Assembly: GCA_029215795.1 (NCBI GenBank)
Contig: JARDYH010000002.1
Location: forward strand, 111,357,001-111,421,000
Reading direction: 5' to 3'
Source: Anniella stebbinsi
Lineage: Eukaryota; Chordata; Lepidosauria; Squamata; Anniellidae
Length of the DNA: 64,000 nucleotides
Shown here piece by piece: positions 1-12,230 of the stretch. The notes beneath the pieces are model-generated. The model saw only the letters and a program-made list of their open reading frames with translations. It did not search any database and was not told the origin of the DNA. The first letter of the stretch is position 1. Each line of letters begins with the position of its first letter. The translations under genes and the position numbers were made by a program.

Positions 1-1706
1 TTCAAACCCAGTAATTGATTCTGAAAGATCAAAATCACTAGAAAAAAATATCTTCTGTTGACTTTCAGAGTACATACTTTCTTTTAACATAAACGCAATA
101 AAGAGCTGGAGACACACTGCTGTTATATAATCGTTTCACAAAAGAAATTGATATCTCTTAACCTCATAAAGTTACTTCAAATATTTTTCTTTTCTCCTAG
201 AAACATTAACTTTCAGGGATATAGCCCTATAACAAATTCAGTCTAGCCAATTAAATTTTCAGGTAAATTTGCTTTAAGTATTATAAAACCAAAGTTATCC
301 TCAATAGATAAATTCATGAAGTGACAAAGTGACTTCTCAGTCATAATACATTATCAAAATGACTGAAATTCTGTTTTCAATCTCAGCTGTATTTTAGATG
401 CATTATTTTCAGAATTCAATAGAAATATTATATTCTTTTTGCAGATTAGAAATACAAAACACAGAATGCATATCTGTGCAATTGGTTGCGATACAATATC
501 AAATAACAACTTCTGAACTTGCTCTTCCTAAAGAGGTGCAATCCTATACACACGTACATGCAATTAAAGGCCAAACATTCTTCTAATCATGCATGATTGG
601 ATTTTTACTTCAGAGTAAGCACGTGTAAACCCAATTCATATCAGGACTGTGGTGCTCCCTCCACCTGTTTTCATCCTGAAATTTCACCTCCCCCTCCAAA
701 GGGTGGGGGTTAAAAAAAGAAAAACCGCCTTCATGGATTCCACACTTCATGTATACCGCCAGCATTCAACTTTTGCATGAAGAACTACTCACCCATGGAG
801 GAGCTCACCCCACTTCCATGTTTCTGCACAAGCCATTGATCAGAGTGTGTCTTCAGACTGGAAAGAGGCAAGCCTAGAGCAGTGACTCACGCAGAGCTAT
901 AGCAAGCTCCATACATCTTGGTAAATGGGTGCTTGGACCTCAAAGGAGCCTTTGATTATTTAATTCATTTCTCATGGCATGCTAATGTACCCTGGCACAC
1001 AGTTCAGGAATTACTGTTCTAACACCTACCTTCCTGCTGTCATGCCTTTCTACTCCTGCAACCATTTCCCCCCAAACTACTTGGTTTTTGAAACAGCAGT
1101 TGAAATCATGCTGCTAACCCAGGAGTATGGTATACACTGGAGCCGTTGAACCCTGGACACTCTCCTTTGCTTGAACAGTCTTGCCTGCCTCTCAACTAAG
1201 CCCTTTCTGTGATACTCGTTTGAGCTGAAGGAGCAGAAGGAAGAGTCATTTGGATATACTTTAGTGTACAATTTGGAAAAATCACAGTTGTGAGGGGAAT
1301 GCTATTTTGTTTGCATTCTCTCAAGTACTCTGAAAATCTGAATGTGTCCAGTAGTTGTTTTATGTCCCATTTTGCTGTAGGAGAACGCAAGCTCAGGTTT
1401 TGCTGCAGTTCTCTTGCTTATGAAGACATTTACTCTCTGAAGTTATCAAGGAAGTTACTGTGAGATTAATACAACTATCTCACTATCCATGAATTTTATA
1501 TCCAGGATGGCTAAGTACCAGGCTACAATTAACAGCAGCTAAGAACCTTGAAGTCCATTGTACAGAGACTAAATAACTTGCATGAAACTCATTACCATAA
1601 AGCTAAAGAATTTATTTTAAAATAACAAATACTTCTAGATTGGATTAATTAGCATATTTGTGTTAAAGATAGAGAACACAAAACAGTGGTTAGTAAAATA
1701 GCATTT

Positions 1707-1749
1707 CCTATAATAATAAAATAATAATAATAATAATAATAATAACAAC
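1707..1749. repeat. (TAA)n microsatellite
   Basis: Imperfect TAA/ATA tract with about a dozen units, ending in AACAACA. Confidence 0.9.
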
Positions 1750-1929
1750 AGAGATGTAAAAATTCCAGACATTATGAAGCTGTGGAAGAAAACCTTTTTG
1801 TCCATAAAAGTCTTCTTTTTACATAGTTTTTTAAAATCATTTGTGAGGGGAGTAAAGGCTTGGTAACAATATATAAGCACTGTGTTTTACATTCTAAAAG
1901 AAAATGTTTCATAATCTAATTTTTCAGAA

Positions 1930-2016
1930 AAAAACAAAACTGGTCCGGGGGGGGGGGGGGAACCTGTTTTCCCCTCGAATTTTCCCATTTTTTTCTTGGG
2001 CCTTTACATCTCTAGT
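1930..2016 (-). repeat. Short repeat with G14 core, ending TACATCTCTAGT
   Basis: A run of 14 G (1947-1960) followed by AACCTGTTTTCCCCTC, T-rich sequence and GGGCCTTTACATCTCTAGT. The same end and the same mononucleotide core recur at about 42690-42764, 50067-50165 and 51110-51232. This looks like an interspersed family, possibly A/C-tailed SINE-like. I do not recognise it. Confidence 0.55.
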
Positions 2017-2255
2017 TGCCTACTGTTCACATTTCATGTAGAAAGGCTACACTCTGTAAAACTAGCTCTCTCTCTTCATCACATCACCTGAGATCCGGTG
2101 ACATATGGAGATATTTTTAGCAATTGGGTACTATAGAATTGCTCTCACTCCCTATGCCATGGGGCTTTTAATGCTAGGCTCAACAAAGCTCCCATGTACT
2201 TTGGGGGTAATTGATCAGGCCACCATCTTTTAAAAACAGACATGAGACACTACTG

Positions 2256-2489
2256 TGCAACCCTGTACATGTTTAGACAGAAAGAAGTCCTAGCCTACAA
2301 CTCCCAGCATTCCCCAGCAGCCTGGATACTGGGGCATCCTGGGAGTTGTCAGAACGTTTCTGTCTAAACATGCATAGGGCTGAGACCTTAGGGAGCAATC
2401 TTATGCATATTTAGACCAAAAAAAAGTTGGTTGGGGCATGCTGTGAGTTGTAGGATGTTTCTCTGTCTAAACATACATGGGATTGCACC
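2256..2489. mobile_element. Two adjacent palindromic MITEs (GGGTGCAATCC family)
   Basis: Copy 1 (2256-2388) and copy 2 (2391-2489) each have ends resembling GTGCAATCCTATGCATGTTTAGACAG, with complementary sequence at the other end. The arms contain ACAACTCCCAGCATTCC and its complement. They abut at CTTAGGG, consistent with a TTA target duplication. Both are diverged relative to the copy at 18204-18323. Confidence 0.75.
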
Positions 2490-5400
2490 TTTATTGAAAT
2501 TCACCATCAAACACGCACACACACACATTTTTCAGAACACAAAAGGTCTACAAGAATCTTTAAAGGATGAAAACAATGTGAGTGGCAGAAACAGAAGACT
2601 AGTTGTGTTCAAGTAGTGAAGTTAATCGTGTGCTTTGAAAATCTCTTACAACAAAAAGTATTAAAATATTAAAGCCCGTCACACTTCAAATAAAATCAGG
2701 CACAAACTGTCAGAGGTAAATAAGAATTTGAACAGGTGAGCTGAAGGAGGCTTGGACTCCCAATATTCAAATCAATAGCCTGTCCCAAACATGCCTTAGC
2801 CAAATTGAATTTAGGAAACATCAACAACAGTAGATGAAGCTTGTCTTCCACCAACATAGCTCTATTTTTCTGACTGTTACTAGAAGTGCCCCATCCCCCA
2901 AATCCCAGCCTGAACAGGCAATGAACCCCCACACCCTAACATACCAACCTGTTCACAGTAAGCCAAATCGCACATGGGATGGAAAATGTCCAAGGTTTTA
3001 ACAGTTAGATGCAAAAATATTCCATTTACAGACTTTTCAGATGATCAGGGTTTTGGGGGCTATGTATGTACCAACTTCAGCTCTCTCAATAGCCTGTAAG
3101 AGGATTTGGGAATACATTTTGTGTGTGTGAGAGAGAGATGTATAAGTCTCATTTTCAGATTGGAATGAAGTGTCACAGGAGCTGGTTGACTTGGAGATAT
3201 TTGGAAAGAATATACTCTCAGGGTGAAGGATGGAAGGTTTCACAGCCCTTCCTGGGTTCCAGAAGGATAGTGCTGGGAGAGGGAAGCAAAAGGGGTTACG
3301 TGTGGAAAGCAGCAGAGAAATGAACTGAGCAACACCAGAAAGAAGTTGAAAATGGTGCGGAAACAATCCCCCACCAACACCATCTGCAGTATTTCCAGAA
3401 GGGGAAAGGGAAGAAACCCTTGCAGATGCTATTCAGATCTAGAAAGTGCATACTCTCTCTGAAAAAACTTTTTCTGGCAGCAAGGCTTAGCTGCTGTAAT
3501 GCAACCTCCATCCCTTAGCATTGCTGCTTGCCAAGATCAAAGAGTCTCTTGCCCAAGCCCTGTTGGTGCGTGGATTTGCTGAAGGTCAAGTACAAGACCC
3601 CCAACTCATGGAGCGAGGGCATATCCTGCTTAATACGAATTTTTGGTTGGCCATCAAAACACCCAATAAGAGAGTGGGGGGAGAATTTATATACATACAA
3701 TGAAATGTGACTTTCTGATAACATATACAGCAAGATTACACCATTATTTGTTTTTATCATCTCCCCACCAAATGACATTGCATATTAAATCGTCATGAGT
3801 TTTGACTCTGCTCGGTATTAATATTTAAATGTCAGTTTGAGTCTAAATTAAGTAATTCAAGTATATTTTTTCTCTAAAATATTGAGTTATCTCCAGTGCT
3901 GCATGAGCCTATGCACTTGTGCAAGGAGACACCCCGTCTCCTTCTACTCCAATGAATCACTTCAAAGCTTCTCCCGAGGACTAAGACGCTCAGGATTGGC
4001 TTATGTTGTACTGTGGGGGTGCTGCAGTGGGAGGAGGAAATTGCTGAGAATTGGGGTGGAAGCATTTTGCATGACCAACATCCTGCAAATACAAGCTGCC
4101 TCCGCCTGATTTACCCTAGTTCCCCACTCCCACTTCAGCCCCCCCCCCCCACTCAATCCACATCCTAAGCTTTTCCTGATGCACAGGAGGCAGCAGTTGG
4201 GAAGAGTGGGCAGGAAATTCCTGTTGCACAAGTGGATTTCTACTTACTGAGAGTTAGTTATAAGCCATTGTTGCTAAGGGTATCATGGTAAGAGACTGGA
4301 ATGTCCCGTATGTTTAGAAATGTTTGGCAGATGAATCTTTTCAGTTCACCTGGGAAAATGAATTTAGCATATTCTTATTAACTGAAAATGAAACTGCTAA
4401 AATTACTCTTTAATTACACAAATTAGCACTATCAAGGTTAAGTCTAAAACCTATATTAATGGCTTCTCCTAATTTCTTAGCTATATAATTATCATTAATT
4501 AATTAAAACCTTTATTACCATTAAGGCTTAAAATTTCACAACTATTGCAGCTTTCTAAAAATTGTGTTGCAAGACCATGAGATAAACTAGATTTTTGGAG
4601 CTAACCTTATTAGCTGTGTGAGAAGGATTTATGAGTAGTTATTCTTAATTTGCATCATTTTGGTTATTTAAGTCCATATCATGAGCACTAATGGGCATAA
4701 AAAGGGCTGTTATGCAAGTGATATCCCTTTGTCTTTCATTCTCCCCATCTATAGAACTGATTGGTGTACAGCCATTACCAGCTTACATTGTAGTTTTTAT
4801 GGAATCTCTCGTGAGTTAAGTACAGACCTAAGACTGGCAGACATCATTGCATATAACGGTAGTGTCAAGTTCAGAATTTGTAGTACTGACTTTGTCATGT
4901 GCTCTCTGGTACACACTTTACACACTGATCCTCAAACACAGATAAGGCCTCATGAAACAAATCTCCCCATTTAAGTCTGTTAGATGCAACAAGTGTTCAA
5001 GTATTAACACCTATCCTGCATGCTTTTGAGGTTGGTACCACAGCTGATAAAGTGACATCCAAGCTGCTGAGGATGTCATAAATTTTATCCTCAAAATACT
5101 AAGCAAACATGCCACAGTTGGCTACTAAGGGATATTTAACATCAGTCTGGTGATCAAGTTGAAGGCAGCTACAAACCACTTAGTACATCTCGGCTGGATA
5201 GCACTGCAAGTGGCAGGAACGTATCCTACCAATACTGCCACAAAGTTGATTCTAGGACAGAGGTGCACAATCTCAGGTACAGGAGCCAGATCTGGCCATC
5301 CAGGATTCCCCAGAAGACCCACCTTTTCTCTTGGCCCCACTGTTTTTCCCCAACCACTGATGATTTGGTGGTCTCTGAACTTTTGTGCAGTTTTATTTCT

Positions 5401-7799
5401 CCCATTCTAAAAGATTGAAATGTGTCTCCTAAGGCTTAGTTACTGACAGTAAGAGTTTTAAGATTAAATATGTTGGTATTCTTGGTATTTTATCCCAGCC
5501 CTTTTGCATCATCCACCACTGGAATGTGGCCTCCAAGAGCTTCTCAGAAGTGGAATTCAGCCCTGCTCACGATGAGGTCTCACTTGTATTCAATCAGACT
5601 CACTTTGAGTTTTCCACCAGTTGCCATCCCATTTACTTCATCCCTCCTAACCCTCCAGTAAACCAAGGGGCCAAAACAAGCTCTATTCAGTGGGAAAAGC
5701 CACTAAGGAGCAACCACATCAACTGCCCAAGTGATCTCCACATCCCATAAAGGGACCAAGGCATTGAAAGAATCACTAGCCATGCCAACAGGAAACTCCA
5801 TAAGGATTCTCAATAATCCATCAGCCTTGAAGGCAGATCACCCTATGGAGATAAGCGCTCACAGCATATCTAAACATTACTGGTAAGTGATCTGATCATG
5901 AAGCAATCCCTCACATCCAAACCACCATTTTCCTAGTGAGAACACCAGTTCCAAAATGTGATATGCAATATGTCGTGTGACTATCTATAGGATAGATCTA
6001 TGGTTATGGTGGCTGACACAAATTCCTAAACTGCCCAAACAAAGGCTGGAAAGGATGTCCCCTAGAACAACCATTCCAAAGGTCCTCAAAAGTCCTGATG
6101 AAGACCACCTTCATCAGCTCAGGCAGGGAGACTGTTGGGTGGGTGGGTACGCCAAGATCAGGTACAAAAACATTCAGAACTGAGGTTCAATTGAACAGGA
6201 AGCCTAGAGAATGCAATGAAATCCTTTTAGACTACCGTTACCCCTCACTCAGCAACCACAGAGCCTATGCTCTGGGTCTCCTAATTAAACATATGATTGC
6301 CTGTTTATCTCATAATTCAGCCTTCCTGATTTCCACTGACCAGGAGGTTCTTCTAATTTTACACACAACTCTTGAATTTGTAAGAATCTGAAGTTTAATT
6401 TATTCTCTGAGTTCTGAATAGGGTGATAGCACAAGATCTTTGACAATCAGAGTTAGTGTTACTGAAAGCATAGCTCAATTTTCAGTGGTGACTCGTTAAT
6501 AATAGGATGCTTGAAATAGAAAGCATAGATGTGGTGCCAATAACAAAAAAAACAGCCACAAGACTGGTTTGGTCAGTTTAAGGAGTGACTGGGCCAACAT
6601 CTTTTGCATTTGTCATGTGCAGTGGAGAAGTACATTCAGTCTTTGTCAATAAATTTTGTGCATTTTTGAAACAAATATGATACAAATGAAAGCAACTATT
6701 TTATGCAATATATCTTACTAACAAAGTGCCCACCCCTTTGTGAATTGAAATATCGCTCTAAAGTTGGGCTGTTGCTGAGTGAATGCATAACTGTTAGTCC
6801 CAACTTCCTTTCCTAGGTAGCTTTGCCCCATCTTTCTTTACCTTGGCCACTGCTTCCTTCCACACGCCATGCTCTGGCCGATCTCTTCTGCCTCATCAAT
6901 ACCCTTACTGCAGCTGCATACTTCCCTTCTTCAGTCTTATTCAACTGTATCTCATTTGTGTGGCCATGTTACTCAGAGAGAAACACATTGGTTGCAAAGG
7001 CTATTCCCACCTTCACCTAGGACTTCTGCCCCTTTCTTCAGATGTGCCAACAACGTATTTAGAAAACAAGTGTTAGTTGAATGCAGGGATTCAGATGGAG
7101 ACTGTTTAGGTCAAAAAGGCATTCTTCATCGTCATAGCAAAGGAATTCCCAATGCAGTTCAAGGTGAAGTGGCATTTTGGATGAGATGAGTGAAAGGTTG
7201 TACCCTCCCCCCGTAACACACAATCTATTACCTTTCACTCTCTTATTTTAACTGTGCCTTTCCACAAAGTTGTTCAGGATGAGGAGATGGACATAGACTC
7301 AAGAGAGATTTAGGACATTATTACAGAAGATGTTTAAAATGTTTTCACTTAAAAAAATGTATACCCTCATCAGAAACTACTGAAACATTTACCGTCTAGT
7401 CATTCTCAAACAATTTTAATGTCCTTGAAAGATGCTAGACTTAATACTGCAGGAAACACTGCAGGAAACAGAGCCCCTCTTTTTTTAAGAGAAAGCATAT
7501 TACACAGGCAATAGCACTTTCCCAACTTTGCCTTGACAGTGCCATGGCACGGAGAGCAGCTAACACAGAGTGGGGGCAAAAGGGTGGCTTACGCTGTCTT
7601 CAATAAACAAAATCATTATCAATGCCACTTAGGAAGGACAGCAATAACACACAATCACACCAGTCCTATGATTTCTCTCATTACAGCTTAATTTACTGAA
7701 CATGCAGATCTTTTTTTTTTTTTAGTATATATGCTTTCCATAAATCTGGCTTTAGGTCCAGTTTTGGGACAGAAACTACCTTGGTTGCCCTGTGACGTT

Positions 7800-8848
7800 T
7801 GCCAAGAGAGAGACAGTTGAAGTGCAACCCTGTTGGCTCACTTGAACCTCTCAGCAGCTTTTGATACCATCCACCAGGGATCAGCTGTCTGGGTTGAAAG
7901 TTGGGGGCACTGTTTTACAGTGGTTCCATTCCTACTTGGATAGTCATTTCCATAAGATGGTGCTGGTGGATTATTATTCTGTTCCATGGCAATAATGTCA
8001 TGGGGTTCCACAGGGATGAATTTTATCACCCATGCTATTTAACATCTTTAACATTAAGGTTATCCAGGGATGTGGACTGAAATGTCATCAATATGCTCTA
8101 CCTCTCCTTTTCAACTAGCCTAGGTGAGGCAGTGCATGTCCTGAATTGGTGTCTGAGCAAGGCGATGGACTGAATGTGGGTCAACGAACTGAAGCTCAAT
8201 GCAGACAAGACATAGGTACTTAGCAGATGGATCATCTGCCTGGTTGAGTGGTGTTCAATCTGTTCTGGAGGGGGTTGCACTCCCCATGAAAGATCAGGTG
8301 TGCAATTTGGGGGTGCTCCTAGATCCATCATTGTCACTTGAGGCCCAGGTGGCCAGGAGCACCTTTTTTCAGCTTAGGTTGATATACCAGCTGCAACCCT
8401 ATCTGAACACAGATGGCTTAATGGTCAGATTATTGGATTGCACTGCAGGGCTATCTTTGAAGATGGTTTGGAAACTTCAGTTAGTTCAAAAGACAGCTAT
8501 TAGGTTATTAACTGGGACTGGCCAATAGAATATGTGACACCAATGCTTTGTCAACTGAATTGGCTTCCTGTCAATTTTTTAGTCCAATTCAAAGTGTTGG
8601 TGTTGACCTTTGAAGCCCTAAATGGTTTTAGACTAGTGTAACGAAAATAATGTCTCCTCCCATATATAACTGCTTGGATCTTTTGGTCATCTTCCTCCAG
8701 GAGCCCTCACCGCAAGAAGCTAGGTGGGTAGTTTCAAGAGAGAAGACCTCAGATGTGGCAGCCCACTTATGGAGTCCTCGCCCCAAAGAAGTTCACTTAG
8801 CACCTACACTGTTGCCTTTTCAGTGTCAAAATTTTTCTTTTCTCCCAA
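7800..8848 (+). mobile_element. L2/CR1-type LINE, reverse-transcriptase fragment
   Basis: Translations in shifting frames give LSAAFDTI (about 7845), VPQGSILSPMLFNIF (about 8010), HQYAD(D)MQLYLSF (about 8090) and KLQLVQKTAIRLLTGT (about 8480). These are RT motifs plus the C-terminal block of L2/CR1-clade non-LTR elements. Frameshifts and stops are frequent, so it is dead. The antisense LINE at 8849-9963 appears to interrupt it. Its 3' end may continue at about 10060-10285. Confidence 0.8.
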
Positions 8849-9963
8849 GCATTTTATTTTATTATTTATTTATTACATTTGTATACCACCCCATAGCCGA
8901 AGCTCTTTGGGAGGTTTACATAAGATTAAACATGTAAAAACAATATACAAAAATTAAAACTGCAAAAACATACAATATGCACATACATTTAAAATCACTA
9001 TAATAACTTAAAAGCTATAAGTCTAAAAACCAAAACAAGCCCAGGCTCATCATATATTGCTAAATGCCTGAAGAGGAAAGTCTTAACCTGGCACCGAAAA
9101 GACAATGTTGGCACCAGGTGGGCCTCGTCGGGGAGATCGTTCCACAATTGGGGGGCATCATAAAGAAGGCCCTCTCCCTTGTTGCCGACCTCCAAGCTTC
9201 CCTCGGAGTAGGCACTCGGAGGAGGACCTTAGATGTTGAACGTAGTGATCGGGTAGGTTCATGTCAGGAAAGGTGTTCCATCAGGTATTGTGGTCCCAAG
9301 CCCTGTAAGGCTTTATAGGTTAAAACCAGCACCTTGAATTGAGCTCGGAAACATACAGGTAGCCAATGTATGCGGACCAGAGTAGTCTTATATACTCAAA
9401 CCTTCTAGTCCCTGTTATCAATCTGACAGCTGCATTTTGCACAAGCTGCAGCTTCCGAACTGTTTTCAAAGTCAGCCCCACGTAGAGAGCATTGCAGTAA
9501 TCTAACTTGGAGGTTACCAGAGCATAGACAACTGAAGCCAGGTTATAACTGTCCAGATAGGGGCATAGCTGGGCCACCAACTGAAGTTGGTAGAAGGCTC
9601 TCCATGCCACTGAGGCCACCTGAGCCTCAAGTGATAGAGATGGTTCTAGGAGAACCCCCAAGCTACGAACCTGCTCCATCAGGGGGAGCGCAACCCCATC
9701 CAGAACAGATTGAAGAACTTCCATTCGGTCAGCAGAACCACCCACTAACATCATCTCAGTCTTGTCTGGATTGAGTTTCAGTTTATTAGCCCTCATCCAG
9801 TCCATTGTTGCAGCCAAGTTGCAGCACATCCACAGCCTCACCTGATGTAGATGAAAAGGAAAAATAGAGCTGCATATCATCAGCATACTGATGACAATGC
9901 ACTCCAAAACTCCAGATGACTGCACTCAACGGTTTCATGTAGATCTTGAACAGCATGGGGGAC
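8849..9963 (-). mobile_element. L2-type LINE 3' part, RT C-terminus
   Basis: The longest frame (9320-9925) reads KLNPDKTEMMLVGG, SLGVLLEPSLSLEAQV, ALVTSKLDYCNALYVGL and VRKLQLVQNAAVRLITGTRR, diagnostic of the L2/CR1 RT C-terminal region. A further frame at 8998-9195 gives APQLWNDLPDEAHL. The 3' end (8849-8905) has the box CCATAGCCGAAGCTCT shared with the copy at 27.3 kb. It supplies the empty-site reference for the MITE insertion at 27633. Confidence 0.85.
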
Positions 9964-10056
9964 AATACAATCCTATGCATGTTTAGGCATGGCTGGCTAG
10001 GGAATACTGGGAATTGTAAGACTTTATTCTGTCTAAAATTGCATAGGATTGCACCC
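9964..10056 (+). mobile_element. Palindromic MITE (GGGTGCAATCC family), truncated left arm
   Basis: CAATCCTATGCATGTTTAGG at the left and CTAAAATTGCATAGGATTGCACCC at the right, with an ACTGGGAATTGTAAG centre. The end at 10056 is followed by TTA. It lies between two LINE pieces. Confidence 0.7.
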
Positions 10057-10059
10057 TTA

Positions 10060-10285
10060 GAGACCCAGTTCTAGATTTGTATGGCTATTCTTATATATCT
10101 TTATCTATCCTGTGCTAGTTTTTGTTTTGCATTGTATTTTCGTCTTTTAAATATTTGCTTTGTATTTTATATTTTTAGCTGTTTGTATGTATTGCATGTA
10201 CTCTTTTACCTATTTGTAATCCATCCAGAGAATGTTTGTTATTGGGAGGATAAAAATATAATAAAACAATATAAATAAAATAAAT
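10060..10285 (+). mobile_element. LINE 3'-end-like segment
   Basis: T-rich plus-strand sequence ending CCATCCAGAGAATGTTTG, then TTGGGAGGATAAAAATATAATAAA and an A-rich tail. This resembles L2 3' UTRs elsewhere in the window and is probably the tail of the plus-strand copy at 7800-8848. Confidence 0.5.
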
Positions 10286-10800
10286 TTGCATACAAGGCCC
10301 CAGTTATGTAAGAGGATCGTTCCTCTGTTGCATTCCCTACTGTCACAATTTAGATTGTTTGCTCCCCAGGGCAGAGATCAGCCTTCTTTACTTAAGTATT
10401 TTACCCTGAAAGACATCATGTACCTTAATGGCATATTATATTCAGCTTACTACCGAACTGATGTATTAAAAATATTGCAATATACAGTCTTCTCATTAAA
10501 ATTCAATCTTAATATAAACTTCCTGAAAAACTATGTGTTTGTTCTGCCCAGGAATACTGAAGCTTCTAGGATTTTTTCCCTTCGTTTTGAAAAATAAAGG
10601 TTTGAGATTCTGACAAACATATTTATGAATTAAATCCACAATTTAATGTTAAACAAAAAATATTGCTGAGTAGTAATTATACTTAAGATGACAGCATGAT
10701 ATAGCAGGTTCAAACTGGTTGGATACTGTGTGGGATGGGGGGAGAATCAAATCTGAATAAAAAGATACATTTACAATATTTACAAATAATATTATCTTAC

Positions 10801-10886
10801 ATCTTTTGAAGGACTTGGGCCATCACAACTCCATTGGTTAAATCTTCTACAATCTGGCATGGTGCTTCAACATTAAATGTCTGGAT
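10801..10886 (-). CDS. HOOK3: HOOK3 coding exon 2
   Basis: This 86-nt exon on the minus strand is bounded by a CTTCAG acceptor (10887 upward) and a GTAAGA donor (10800-10795). It encodes 28 codons, IQTFNVEAPC through VEDLTNGVVMAQVLQK, plus AT of a split codon that continues in exon 3. The translation matches the Hook domain of vertebrate Hook3 almost residue for residue. Phase 0 at its start agrees with exon 1. Intron 1 is about 7.8 kb. Exon 3 (the DPAYFDENW segment in mammals) was looked for in 1-10800 and not found, so it lies outside the window. Confidence 0.95.
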
Positions 10887-11809
10887 CTGAAGAGGAACAC
10901 ACACACATTTAATCAGTCTGCATCTATTGCATTATGCCAGCACATCAAGAGATTTCAAAAATCGTACAAGGCTATTACTACCCAACTATAATACAAAGCA
11001 TAGAAAAGTGACAGAAGTAAACAGTTTAGCTCTAGAAAATAGGTGTAGTATTGGAATAAATAACCAAACTATAAATTAAGAGCTGGTAAGAGTAGTAGCT
11101 ATATATCAGGAAGATCCTGGTTCAGACACCATCTTTGCAATGAAGTCATTCTCCCAATCCCTCTAAATGAACATGGATTGAGAACATATTGGGCCAGAGT
11201 AAAGAGCTAAGTAAAGAGCCATGTGTATTAATGACATTATTTATACAAAAATTGCTTCGAGAAAATGTAACCAGAAGACTTGCAGACCATTTGCATCTTG
11301 ATTAACACCTGCAAAACTGTTCTCACAAAGATCCGGTTTGCACATCATGACTATCCAAGGTAGTTGTGAATAAGCAGGAGTGAGTGACCATGCTGGTTCC
11401 CAGTTGTCCAATCACTCCCACCTAAACTAAACAACTACACGAGGTTCCAACTCTGGGTTTTCTATTCCCCAACTACCCAGAATTCTGCTTTGGATAAACC
11501 ATCCAGGGACCAAGCGCCCCTGGGTTGATTAGTTCAGCGGAAGAGACTGGGCAGCCAAGAGCCAGCATGCTCACTTGTTCACAATCTACATTTTTAAAAA
11601 ATTCTCTTCTTCAGTAACTTCAAGATTTATTTTTCTTCAGCAGGATGACATTATGATCCTTTTAATAAAGCCTCTGCTATAAGGATCACATCACTGCAGA
11701 TTTTTTTAAAATGCTGTAGCAAAAAAATGGTCCGCTGAATCTACCCAAAGAGAAAATCAATAAATATCTTCAAAGGTTATATAATGCTATGGTAGGTTAA
11801 ATGTTGGTT

Positions 11810-11970
11810 GAAGTTTATTTTTATGCTGCTTTTTGAACAAACAGCCCGAATGTGACTTAAAGTTTAAAATACAAATGTAAAACAAAACAGTAACATACAA
11901 TCAAATCCAACAACAATGATATATTAACCAGTATCTTAAAAGAGCATGAAAATGTTACTGTTCTATGTTA
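11810..11970 (-). mobile_element. LINE 3'-end fragment (old)
   Basis: TTATTTTTATGCTGCTTTTT followed by A-rich sequence resembles the reverse of L2/CR1 3' ends. It is diverged and the boundary is approximate. Confidence 0.4.
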
Positions 11971-12009
11971 TTAAGAATGTTTTTCAAATGCACACTTGTT
12001 GTGTGTGTG

Positions 12010-12230
12010 ACTCAATTCGGATGACACGATAGTCAATGGTGGGGTAATAATCAACTTTACAGTTGTTCAACTAGGGGGTACTCCCCACACAACACGGTAA
12101 TAATCAACTGTGGTGTGGATTAGGATCAGTGCTGAGTTGACTATGGCAGCAGTCGGATGACACAATAATCAAAACAACTGACGATTGTTTCTCCCACACC
12201 AGTTGTTTATTGTGTCGTCCGAATTGAGCC
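12010..12230 (+). mobile_element. MITE family A, copy A1
   Basis: A 221-bp non-coding element. Its left end is CTCAATTCGGATGACACGAT and its right end ATTGTGTCGTCCGAATTGAG CC, forming terminal inverted repeats. Internal marks shared by all four copies are CAATGGTGGGGTAATAATC, a GTACTCCCCACACAACA box, GTGGTGTGGATTAGGATCA, and an internal second end-like site GCAGTCGGATGACACAATA. No coding capacity. Nearly identical copies lie at 17964 (inverted), 23657 and 27633 (inverted). Confidence 0.85.

Larger units (their letters stand above)
1..10800 (-). other. HOOK3 intron 2 (partial)
   Basis: No exon was recognised on either strand. The content is mostly AT-rich unique-looking DNA. Recognised items are a TAA microsatellite (1707-1749), a G14 tract with a short repeat (1930-2016), two palindromic MITEs (2256-2489), two opposed L2-type LINE copies (7800-10285) and a MITE (9964-10056). 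The stretches 1-1700, 2500-7800 and 10290-10800 show nothing I can name, apart from a C12 tract at 4139-4150. Confidence 0.8.

Noticed and set aside
1..10800. Search for HOOK3 exon 3 on the minus strand
   Set aside because: No sequence encoding the DPAYFDENW...WRLK segment was seen, so exon 3 is taken to lie left of the window.
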